Shown here piece after piece: positions 45,801-54,300 of a stretch of DNA of 64,000 nt. Location: the NCBI RefSeq assembly GCF_013822155.1, contig NZ_PNJW01000004.1, forward strand, positions 47,234 through 111,233. The letters are read 5' to 3'. The notes beneath the pieces are model-generated. The model worked only from the letters and a program-made list of their open reading frames with translations, was not told where the DNA came from and did no database searches. Every line of letters begins with the position of its first letter. Within the stretch, counting starts at the first letter, position 1. Both the position numbers and the translations under genes were made by a program. This stretch comes from Flavobacterium sp. GTDB taxonomy: Bacteria > Bacteroidota > Bacteroidia > Flavobacteriales > Flavobacteriaceae.

Positions 45801-47621
45801 ATGAAAAGAAGAAATTTCCTTGTTCCCTTTTTGTTGTTTACTTTTATAGTAACTGCTCAAGAGAATAGCCAACGAATCGATACATTAAGTGAAGTTATCG
45901 TGTCTTCTACCCGAATTGATATTCCATTTTCTCAGAATTCCAGAACGATTCAATTGATTACCTCGGACCAAATCAAGCAAAGTGGCGTGACCAATGTAGC
46001 CGATTTATTATTGCTTATATCCGGTGTTGATGTGCGAAGAAGAGGAACCAGCGGTATGCAAGCTGATTTGTATTTTAGAGGTGGAAGTTTTGACCAAACG
46101 TTGTTGTTGATAGACGGCATAAAAGTGGAAGATGCTCAAACCGGCCATCACACGATGAATTTGGCTCTACCAATTGAAGTGATTGAGCGAATTGAAATTA
46201 TCAAAGGGCCGGCAGCCAGGGTATTTGGTCAAAATGCTTTTACCGGAGCGGTGAATATTGTGACTAAAAAGGCATTATCCAATAAGTTTACCCTGCAAGG
46301 TCAAGCGGGTTCGTATGAACAACTGAATTTATCAGCGACCATTATGCAGGATTATGAGAAAACTTCCCATGTGGTACAGTTTTCAAGAAACATTTCAGAG
46401 GGTTACCGCTATAATACGGATTATGATAACCAGAATTACTTTATCAAGAGTACCCTCAAATCAAGTGAAATGCCTATTGATATTTTGGCCACTTTCTCTG
46501 AAAGAAAATTTGGAGCAAATGGGTTTTATGCCACTCCGTCTGCCATTAATCAATATGAGGAAACACAAGCCAGTTTAGTAGGTGTTCAATCGGTGTTTAC
46601 AAAAGGGAATGTGACTTTTAAACCGAGAATGTATTGGCGAAGAAACCAAGACGAATATGTGTTTGTTCGGGATAATCCGGAAATCTACCGAAATTTACAT
46701 ATCACGAACAAAGTGGGGATGGAATTGAATACCGCTATTAAATCGAAATGGGGTACTACCGGTGTGGGAGTAGATTTAGCAAAAGTGTATTTGTCCAGTA
46801 ACAATTTGGGCGACAGAGATCGTTTTATGGGGACTTTTTTCTTGGAGCACCGCTTTTTATTGTTGGATGCTAAATTAGATATTACACCCGGATTTGCTGC
46901 GAATTATTATACTGATTTTGATGGCAACTTTTTCCCCGGTATTGATATTGGCTACCAGGTTTCCAAACACTTTAGAATGTATGCCAATGTTGGTAAAACC
47001 TATAGAATACCAACCTATACGGATTTGTATTACAGCGACCCAAACACCTTGGGGAACGAAGATTTAAAACAGGAAGAAGCCCTTTCAGAAGAGATAGGCG
47101 TAGTGTTTACGCAAAACAAATTTGACTTTACCGTTGCTTTTTTCAACAGGGATTCCAAGAATTTAATTGATTATACGAAAGAGCTGGAATCTGACAAATA
47201 CCAAGCTAATAATATCCGTAGTTTGAATACCAAAGGGTTTGAATTGGGGTCTAATTATAAATACACCTGGTTTTCTTTTGCTCAACGAATCAATTTGGGC
47301 TACACTTTTATTGAAGACGATATTCAGGAAATTGATGCTGCTTTTTCCCGCTATTCTATCAATTCTGCGAACCATCAATTTACGGGGCAATGGAACAGTC
47401 AGTTCTTTCAAAACATTTCACAAACCATTTCCTATCGCTATGTGGAGCGTACGTCCGGTGATAGTTATGGAATCGTTGATGCGAATGTGGTGGTGCGAAT
47501 GAAAGCTTTTGAATTTTCGTTAGTGGCCAATAATATCTTTAATGTTGCTTATTCCGAAACTAATTTGGTGCCTATGCCCAAAGGAAATCTGCTTTTTGGG
47601 GTGAAGTATGACTTTGAATAA
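45801..47621 (+). CDS. TonB-dependent outer membrane receptor (BtuB-like size)
   Basis: 606 residues. Signal peptide MKRRNFLVPFLLFTFIVTAQ. A TonB box-like segment follows (RIDTLSEVIVSSTRI), then the plug (~45-160: QIKQSGVTNVADLLLLISGVDVRRRGTSGMQADLYFRGGSFDQTLLLIDGIKV, VIERIEIIKGPAARVFGQNAFTGAVNIVTKK) and a barrel ending YSETNLVPMPKGNLLFGVKYDFE with a terminal aromatic-acidic pair. Unlike the receptor at 37.7 kb it has no carboxypeptidase-like domain. Its size matches vitamin or siderophore receptors. The divergent MocR-like regulator suggests regulated uptake of a small nutrient, but no partner permease is adjacent. Confidence 0.9.
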   Translation: MKRRNFLVPFLLFTFIVTAQENSQRIDTLSEVIVSSTRIDIPFSQNSRTIQLITSDQIKQSGVTNVADLLLLISGVDVRRRGTSGMQADLYFRGGSFDQTLLLIDGIKVEDAQTGHHTMNLALPIEVIERIEIIKGPAARVFGQNAFTGAVNIVTKKALSNKFTLQGQAGSYEQLNLSATIMQDYEKTSHVVQFSRNISEGYRYNTDYDNQNYFIKSTLKSSEMPIDILATFSERKFGANGFYATPSAINQYEETQASLVGVQSVFTKGNVTFKPRMYWRRNQDEYVFVRDNPEIYRNLHITNKVGMELNTAIKSKWGTTGVGVDLAKVYLSSNNLGDRDRFMGTFFLEHRFLLLDAKLDITPGFAANYYTDFDGNFFPGIDIGYQVSKHFRMYANVGKTYRIPTYTDLYYSDPNTLGNEDLKQEEALSEEIGVVFTQNKFDFTVAFFNRDSKNLIDYTKELESDKYQANNIRSLNTKGFELGSNYKYTWFSFAQRINLGYTFIEDDIQEIDAAFSRYSINSANHQFTGQWNSQFFQNISQTISYRYVERTSGDSYGIVDANVVVRMKAFEFSLVANNIFNVAYSETNLVPMPKGNLLFGVKYDFE

Positions 47622-47641
47622 CCACGATTTGTTTTAGTTTG

Positions 47642-47676
47642 AATAAAGAGAGCATCGATAAAATGCTCTCTTTATT
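47642..47676 (+). terminator. Terminator of the TonB receptor gene
   Basis: AATAAAGAGAGCAT (47642-47655) pairs perfectly with ATGCTCTCTTTATT (47663-47676) around a seven-base loop. The stem is 14 bp. Confidence 0.85.
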
Positions 47677-48034
47677 GCTTTTACGGGTACCACAACTACG
47701 GCTTTTATCTGCCTTTGCTATGATGCATTTATAGAGATGACCAATTGATTGTATGTTATGAATTAATTAAAAAGTCGTTATAAAGTTACTATATAGTTAT
47801 TATAAAGTTACTATATACTTACTATAAAGTTACTATATAGTGAATTCAAAAAAGTTGTTTTAATTAATGATTTCTTTGTGTTTTGGTGTTTCTTGTGAAG
47901 GAGGTTCTTCTGTAGATTGAGTTGAGGAGGGATATGAAATAATTAATTAACTCCTGATGTGAAGCGATTTTTGCTTTTCTATGTTTTTTTGAAGGAAGGC
48001 AGTTCTTGAATCGGGTTATTTATTTGAATAAAAA
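47677..48034. other. Gene-free gap
   Basis: No convincing reading frame or RNA gene is seen between the two facing terminators. The gap holds a 22-bp tandem repeat (47779-47840) and AT-rich sequence with runs such as TTAATTAATT. It separates the receptor locus from the T9SS cargo region. Confidence 0.6.
47779..47840. repeat. 22-bp tandem repeat, nearly three copies
   Basis: Units begin at 47779, 47801 and 47823. Each starts TATAAAGTTACTATATA. The last four or five bases of each unit vary. ACTATATAGT, a perfect 10-bp palindrome, occurs in units one and three. The period is about two helical turns. Confidence 0.85.
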
Positions 48035-48060
48035 TATCCCACCCGGTTAAAGGTGGGATA
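48035..48060 (-). terminator. Terminator of the 812-residue T9SS cargo gene
   Basis: TATCCCACC (48035-48043) pairs with GGTGGGATA (48052-48060). On the minus strand five T follow the stem. It lies 28 bases after the gene's stop. Confidence 0.85.
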
Positions 48061-48088
48061 CAAACACAAATTAGGGCATAACAAACTG

Positions 48089-50527
48089 TTATTTGAAAAT
48101 TATTTTTTTGGTAATAACCTGTCTATTTGCATCGGTTACTTTTACAATTAAGAACGGATTTGCCGTGTTTAACTGATTTGTTACTACCGCACTATCTTTA
48201 ATGCTTGTTTGGCTCCAAATTAAGGTGCCAAATACATCATATATTTCAACAGATTCTATTGGGAAACCATCACTATTGATGTGAATTTGTTTTTCAGCAG
48301 ACCAAATTACACAATCGTTTTTAGGGAGTTGTGTTATTGTTTCGGTTGAATTTTGTTCAGTGAAATACAATTCAAATCGGTTATTGAAGGTGCCGGCTTT
48401 GGTGTCAAAGGTATAGGAGCCTTCATTCAAGTTATGGTAACTATTGGTACGTTTGTCTTTTACTATTATTGTTTTGTAGTCTGAAAAGAGTCCGTCGCTG
48501 TGACCTAAGGCAAGGGTATATTTTCCTTCGTTGGTGACTTTGTAGCCTAGCACAAGAATGTCTTGTGGGTTAAAAGGCAATGCTCTTCCTTGTATGGCCA
48601 ATTGTTCTTTTCCTAGGATGGTATAGAGGTCTATCTCATTTTGGGTAAAACTTGATCCGTCATATTGCGTATCCATCGCATTGGTTGCTCCTTCAATGTA
48701 GCCCACCATCATTTGACGATAGGCGTCTTTGTTGTTAGAGAGGTTCATCCAAAGACGGTGTTTTTCTGTTTCACTATTTTCGTTGACCGGTTGTGCCATT
48801 CTATAGAATTGGGTGTTGTTGTCTTTTATTCGCATGCTGTTGTTGAAGGTGATGTTTGCATCAGCTGTTACTTGAGCAAAAAATCCTTGACCGGAAGCAA
48901 TGTACCCTTTTGGAGTTAAGCTTTCGTCGGTTGAGCTTAGTGGTTTTGTTCCACCACTAAGATTCCAAGTGGCATAATCTGCTACTTGATATTGGCCTGT
49001 TCCGGTGTAGACAGTTACGGATGTCCAAAACAATAATTTCACTATTTGCGGATGTTGTAACAATAAGGCATTGGCTTCGATGGCACTAGGGTAGGGATTC
49101 GCCAATAATATGGAGTTTCCGCTGTCGGTATTTACATCACCGCCATCAAATACATTTGCATAAACGCTTATCGGACCTGAATTTGGTAACCCAACGAAAG
49201 GAAATTCGATTGTTTTGGGTGAGGTATTAACCGGAACATAGGCTTGAGAAACTCTGGCAATGAATCCATTTCCAACCGGTGGTGGAGTGGTGATGCTTAC
49301 CCAAGCTCCGTCTTGAGCTCCGGTGAGGTTCCAACGGTATTTTTTGTCAAAAACGGTTGGAATTGCATAGCTTTCGGCAATCGGTGAGCCCCAATAAACA
49401 TAGTCTAATCCTCGCATTGGTCGTGAGATTCTTTTTATGGTGATTGGATTTCCCGTAAAGGTAGCTGTGTTTTCTTTTTGAATTAAACTACCGCTACTTT
49501 CCACTACCATTGCCCCATTATTGACAATGTTGTTTTCTACTTCAAGGTAGGTGTTTGGTGCGATTTGCATTGTTTTTCCGGCCTCAATATTCAAACTGCA
49601 AGCGGAAAAACTGCCGTTTAGTGCGGTATCATAATTTGCTGCAATTCTTACTTTAGACGATGCGTTTGGTGGCACCGGATTCCAACTACCTGTCCAGGTT
49701 GAAACAGCATTTGGTATTTTCAACTCGTTACTGTTGCTGACATAATTATTGAAATAATTGATAGTACAAGTGTAAGTAATGTTATATACTCCGTTTAAAT
49801 CCAAAGGCAATTCAAAACTGTCACCCGTTGGATAAAAAGTATTGTTCAACGGATCGGTTACCTTCCAAGAAGTGGTTACTTCAAAATCGTATCGAGAGCC
49901 GAGGTAACTTCCGGTTATTGTGGCAGAAGTGCTGCTACAAGTAATAGGGGAAGTTGTAATGACGGAGTGAATAGAACCGCCGATTTCCATCAGTTCTTGA
50001 AAAGTTAACGCAGAACTTCCTCCACCACGACAATAGGCAATGACGAATGTTCCGATGTAGATTTGTTGTAGGTGATTGCAATCGCCTACTAAACCGCCGA
50101 CGGAAACTAAAATAGAAGAGGATTCCGGAAGCAATACTTTTACTTTGTTGTCAAATTTTATTCGACCTGCCGGTACTGCTGTGACAATAATGGAAGGGGT
50201 GTTGAATGAAAAAGTACTTCCGGGGCTTACGTTAACGCCATTTAAGTTAAGTTGTCCGCTTACGGTAATGATTCCTGTTTGATTGAGGTATACATTATTC
50301 GTTCCCATGGTGAGGGTGTGTCCGTTTCGAATTAGTACGGATGCTGTGCTGGTGTTTTGACCGGGATAGGTGGTTGCAGTGACCCAAATTAATCCGTTGA
50401 AGGTTTGCCAAGTAGCGGCTGTTGTCCAAGCTCCGGAAATTCTCGATCTATAATCACCGCTGTTTTGTGCTTGCACACTGATGATAAACGTCATCAAGAG
50501 TGCTGAAATAAGTAATTTAACACGCAT
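48089..50527 (-). CDS. Large secreted T9SS cargo protein
   Basis: 812 residues. Signal peptide MRVKLLISALLMTFIISVQAQ. The N-terminal part (~25-110) resembles the beta-repeat often seen in flavobacterial adhesins (ISGAWTTAATWQTFNG ... IRNGHTLTMGTNNVYLNQTG). A ~150-residue part with a cysteine-containing PKD/Ig-like look follows. From about residue 274 a module starts that is shared with the two giant proteins at 51-61 kb (VSTWTGSWNPVPP, LDYVYWGSPIAE, LLANPYPSAIEANALL, GQGFFAQ, FNNSMRI, HRLWMNLSN). The end (SVEIYDVFGTLIWSQ ... ANRQVITKKIIFK) is a type A sorting domain. Surface or secreted; no enzymatic motif seen. Confidence 0.85.
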   Translation of the reverse strand: MRVKLLISALLMTFIISVQAQNSGDYRSRISGAWTTAATWQTFNGLIWVTATTYPGQNTSTASVLIRNGHTLTMGTNNVYLNQTGIITVSGQLNLNGVNVSPGSTFSFNTPSIIVTAVPAGRIKFDNKVKVLLPESSSILVSVGGLVGDCNHLQQIYIGTFVIAYCRGGGSSALTFQELMEIGGSIHSVITTSPITCSSTSATITGSYLGSRYDFEVTTSWKVTDPLNNTFYPTGDSFELPLDLNGVYNITYTCTINYFNNYVSNSNELKIPNAVSTWTGSWNPVPPNASSKVRIAANYDTALNGSFSACSLNIEAGKTMQIAPNTYLEVENNIVNNGAMVVESSGSLIQKENTATFTGNPITIKRISRPMRGLDYVYWGSPIAESYAIPTVFDKKYRWNLTGAQDGAWVSITTPPPVGNGFIARVSQAYVPVNTSPKTIEFPFVGLPNSGPISVYANVFDGGDVNTDSGNSILLANPYPSAIEANALLLQHPQIVKLLFWTSVTVYTGTGQYQVADYATWNLSGGTKPLSSTDESLTPKGYIASGQGFFAQVTADANITFNNSMRIKDNNTQFYRMAQPVNENSETEKHRLWMNLSNNKDAYRQMMVGYIEGATNAMDTQYDGSSFTQNEIDLYTILGKEQLAIQGRALPFNPQDILVLGYKVTNEGKYTLALGHSDGLFSDYKTIIVKDKRTNSYHNLNEGSYTFDTKAGTFNNRFELYFTEQNSTETITQLPKNDCVIWSAEKQIHINSDGFPIESVEIYDVFGTLIWSQTSIKDSAVVTNQLNTANPFLIVKVTDANRQVITKKIIFK

Positions 50528-50713
50528 GATTTCTAAAATTTTTAATTGTCTATCTATTAAAAATCCCAGGGATGTTTTTGGACACTTAAAGTTACGAAAT
50601 ATTGAAAAAAAACGGTTGAGAAAAAGTGTTTTTTTTCGTTTTTTAGTCTGCTTCGTAGGAGATTTCTTTTTCCTTTTTTGAAGTTCTTTTATAATTGAAA
50701 AAGTGAGTCGTTT

Positions 50714-51193
50714 TTAGCTGTTTTTTTCCAGTTTTTTGACGGCTTCATACACCAGTTCACTTTCCCAACCTTTGCGAAGTAGGGTGTCGCAGAATTTCTT
50801 GCGTTTTTTGAGGGCGTTTTTCTCTGTGATTGTCTGCCAGGTTTTTTCAGTTAGGGTTTCAAAGGTTTCTTCGTATTCGTGGTTGGGAATTTCCTGAAGT
50901 CCTTTGGTGATGAGAAAGGTTGACATTTGCCGTTGTTTGAGTTCGTTGGTGATTCGGATTTTTCCCCATTTTTTTTGGTGAAATTTGCTCAAAGCAAAGG
51001 TTTTTGCGAACCGTTCTTCGTTCAGAAAATTATGCTGAATTAAATGCACCACGACTTCGTCCCGTTCGTGTTGTGTGAGGGCAAAACCATAGAGTTTTTG
51101 CATCACTTCGAGATGACAACGCTCTTGATAGGAACAGTAGTATTCCATCTTTTGAACGATTTGAGGCAGGGAAGTGCTTGATTGTGAGGACAA
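50714..51193 (-). CDS. recX: Regulatory protein RecX
   Basis: 159 residues of three-helix repeats (YYCSYQERCHLEVMQKLYGFALTQHERDEVVVHLIQHNFLNEERFAKTFALSKFHQKKWGKIRITNELKQRQMS ... RKKFCDTLLRKGWESELVYEAVKKL); read in pieces, the core is DEVVVHLIQHNFLNEERFA and WGKIRITNELK. RecX binds RecA filaments and limits their activity. The start used is a TTG at 51193, the first possible start after an in-frame stop. An ATG at 51148 would remove part of the first helix. A minus-strand -7 box TACCTTTG is at 51242-51235. recA is not in the window, so recX is unlinked. Confidence 0.9.
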   Translation of the reverse strand: MSSQSSTSLPQIVQKMEYYCSYQERCHLEVMQKLYGFALTQHERDEVVVHLIQHNFLNEERFAKTFALSKFHQKKWGKIRITNELKQRQMSTFLITKGLQEIPNHEYEETFETLTEKTWQTITEKNALKKRKKFCDTLLRKGWESELVYEAVKKLEKNS

Positions 51194-51242
51194 GTGTGTT
51201 AAAAAAGTGTTTTATTGTTAATAATTTAGTAACGCAAAGGTA

Positions 51243-51272
51243 TTGAAATTCTGCAAATTAGCTGTAAATTTG
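51243..51272 (+). promoter_or_regulatory. Promoter of the 1637-residue cargo gene
   Basis: TTG (51243-51245), exactly 19 bases, then TAAATTTG (51265-51272). This is a full match to the Bacteroidota consensus, 60 bases before the ATG. It lies back to back with the recX -7 box, so the two promoters nearly touch. Confidence 0.8.
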
Positions 51273-51331
51273 TAGCCGTTTTGAACATCTAAAAACGACG
51301 ATTAAAAACACAAAAATATCATTTCCAAAAA

Positions 51332-54300
51332 ATGAAGACAAAATTACTTTTATTGACACTGTTGATGAGTGCTTTCTCGTGGGGGCAATCTGTAATTATT
51401 AGCCAATATATTGAAACCAGTTCCGGTTCATATCCAAAAGGAATTGAAATCTTTAATGTTTCCGGGGCGAATATTGTTTTTTCTGCGACGAATAATTTAC
51501 AAATTTATGTTGGTGTGAATGGGGCAGCGTGTGCTTCGGTTGTTAATATAACCAGCGGAACATTGGCGACTGACCAAGTTTGGGTAATAGGTACAACGAC
51601 AGCTCCCGATTTATTAGCTTATGCCACCGCCAATGGAACGAATTTGAGTGGTACAACAGCTTTTAACTTTACCTTTAACGGAGACGACGCATTGAGCGTT
51701 TATTTAGGGGGTGTTTTACAAGATATGTTCGGAACCTGTGGTTCTGACCCTGGAGCGGCATGGACCGCTGGTTCTGTTTCAACAGCCAATCAAAATATTC
51801 AAATTATAGATGGAACTTGTGTAGGAGATACAAATGGTTGGACAGACCCAAGTGAAAGATTTACTTATGTAGGTGTAGGTAATACAGACATGACCGGTTT
51901 TGGGAATGCCCCTACCTCATGTTTTGCAGGATGTACTGACCCGGTTGCCCAAGCAACGGATATCGTTATCAGTAACCCTACCACCAGCGGTTATACGATT
52001 TCGTGGACGGCAGGTTCGCCTTCTTACGGAACAATGGTGGTGGTGCGACAAACCGCAAACCCTTTGGTGGCTCCCATTTCAGGAACAACCTATGCGGCGA
52101 ATGCGGTGTATGGCACCGGAGCTAATTTAGGTTCTAATAATTTTGTGGTTTATAAAGGCACGGGAACATCCGTAAACGTAACCGGCCTGGCCCCGGGAAC
52201 ACCCTATGTGATTACGATTTATTCTTATAATTCACCCAATTGTTACAGCTCTACCCCACCGGAATCGTTGACGCGGTATACGTTGGTAGCAGAGCCGAAT
52301 ATTCAAGCTACAGGAACAACTTCGTGTGGTTTAAATTCGGTGAGTAGTGTGACCATTAATTTTCCTTCAGCCAATTCAGTGCCGATTTTAAATTGTAGTG
52401 GCTATTTAATTTTAATGCGGGAAGGTGCCGCACCTACTGCAGCAGGATTAGTTGATGGAGAATTTTATGCTAACAATAGTGTAGTTGGAAATGCTACGGT
52501 GGTTGCTTATGTTAATAATACAACAAACTCACGAGTTATTAGCGGATTAAATGCCGGAAGTACTTATTATTTTCTGTTCATTCCTTATGGTGGTTCAACC
52601 GCTATTAAAGAGAATTTAAATTATAAAGTTGACGGTACCCCTCTAGGGATGAGTTGTGCTACTGTTGCTAATCAGGAAATAAATGTTCGTGGCGTCATAG
52701 GTTCAAACCCCACGATTTTTGATGGCGATACAACTCCGCAAGGAACAGACAATACGTTGTTTGCCACAGTGGCCGTAGGTTCTTCACAAGCCAAAGTATT
52801 TCGAATTGAAAACACGGGGAATGTTGATTTGACCGTTTCGAATGTTTCGTTTGCTGTAGCAACAGTTCATTTTACTATTTCGCCAATTACTTTTCCTTTG
52901 GTTATTCCGGGAGGGACTTATTATGATTTTACGATTACTTTTAATCCGCAATCAGGGGGAGTGAAAGCTTCTACGTTATACATAGCTAATGATGATGCCA
53001 CTGTATCTGAACAAATCTATAGTTTCGTTGTACAAGGAACGGGAACGGTAACGCCGGTAGTTGACATGAATGTAACCGGAAACGGAAGTACAATACCTGA
53101 CAACAGTATTTATCCTAACGGAACAAATCACACCGCTTTTGGTGTGGCAACCGTGGGGGTTACCACCGTGGTTCGGACGTTTACTATTGAAAATTTAGGG
53201 AGTAGTTTGTTAACAATATTAGGAACTCCGTTAGTTAACATTTCAGGGCCACATGCTTCGATGTTTACAGTAACGGCTTTGCCATCTTCCTCAATTGCGG
53301 GTTCAGCAAGCACTACGTTTCAGGTGACGTTTAATCCTACTTCGTTGGGAGCCAAAAATGCCACGATTTCGATTTTCAGCAATGATTCTGATGAAAACCC
53401 CTATAACTTCAACATCAGCGGAAACGCCAAAGGAGCAAACAATATGTATGTTTACGGAAACGGGAACGATGTGATAAAAGGAGCAGTGACTACGAGTACG
53501 ACGAACTTAACCGATTTCGGTCCGGTTGCAATTACTACGGGTGTGAAACAAAACACGTTTATTATAACTAATTTATCGGGAGGCACTCGCTATTTATCCA
53601 GTGTGAGTATCAGCGGACCTGATGCTGCGATGTTTAGTGTGGTTTCAAACCCTACGATTAATGGATTGGGAGATGGAAACAGTACGTCGTTTACATTGAA
53701 TTTTACGCCTACCTCCATTGGGGTAAAGAATGCTACGATTACTTTTAATACCTATACGAATACCGGTTTATCTATTCCGGAACCCATTGACCCAGTGTTT
53801 ACGTTTGCCGTTTCAGGATTGGGAACCAATTATGTGAACTGTGCCAATGGGCCTGTTGAAACGATTAGAATTCAAGATTTTGAAGCAGCACCGGCGACTC
53901 CTACTTGGACGTATACCAAAACGTATACTTCCGACACGGCTAATAATGGTATTGAGTTCATTGGCGGAGGAACGTATGACAACGGTTCAGGGGCAAAGAA
54001 TGCTTTTATCGGAGCCCGTTCGTATCAGTTTAGAGGTTTTGCCGATGTTGGGGAAAGTTCTTCGAACAGTTTCTATCAGTCGTCCACGTTAACGTTTACT
54101 GCAGTGAATACAGCTGCTTATAAAAATATTAATTTCTCGATGAATGTAGGAGCTTTCCGAACCGGAACGCAAGGACTGGATGTGAATGATTTTATTCAGG
54201 TGCAAACCAGTATTGATGGCGGTGTGAACTGGTCGACAGAAGCGGTATTGCGAGGGTTTAGTAATTCCCGTTGGGATTTTGCCGCATCGGGCGTTTTCAA

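Noticed and set aside
47779..47840. CRISPR-like short repeats
   Set aside because: The units are directly tandem with only four or five variable bases and no spacers, and no cas genes are nearby.
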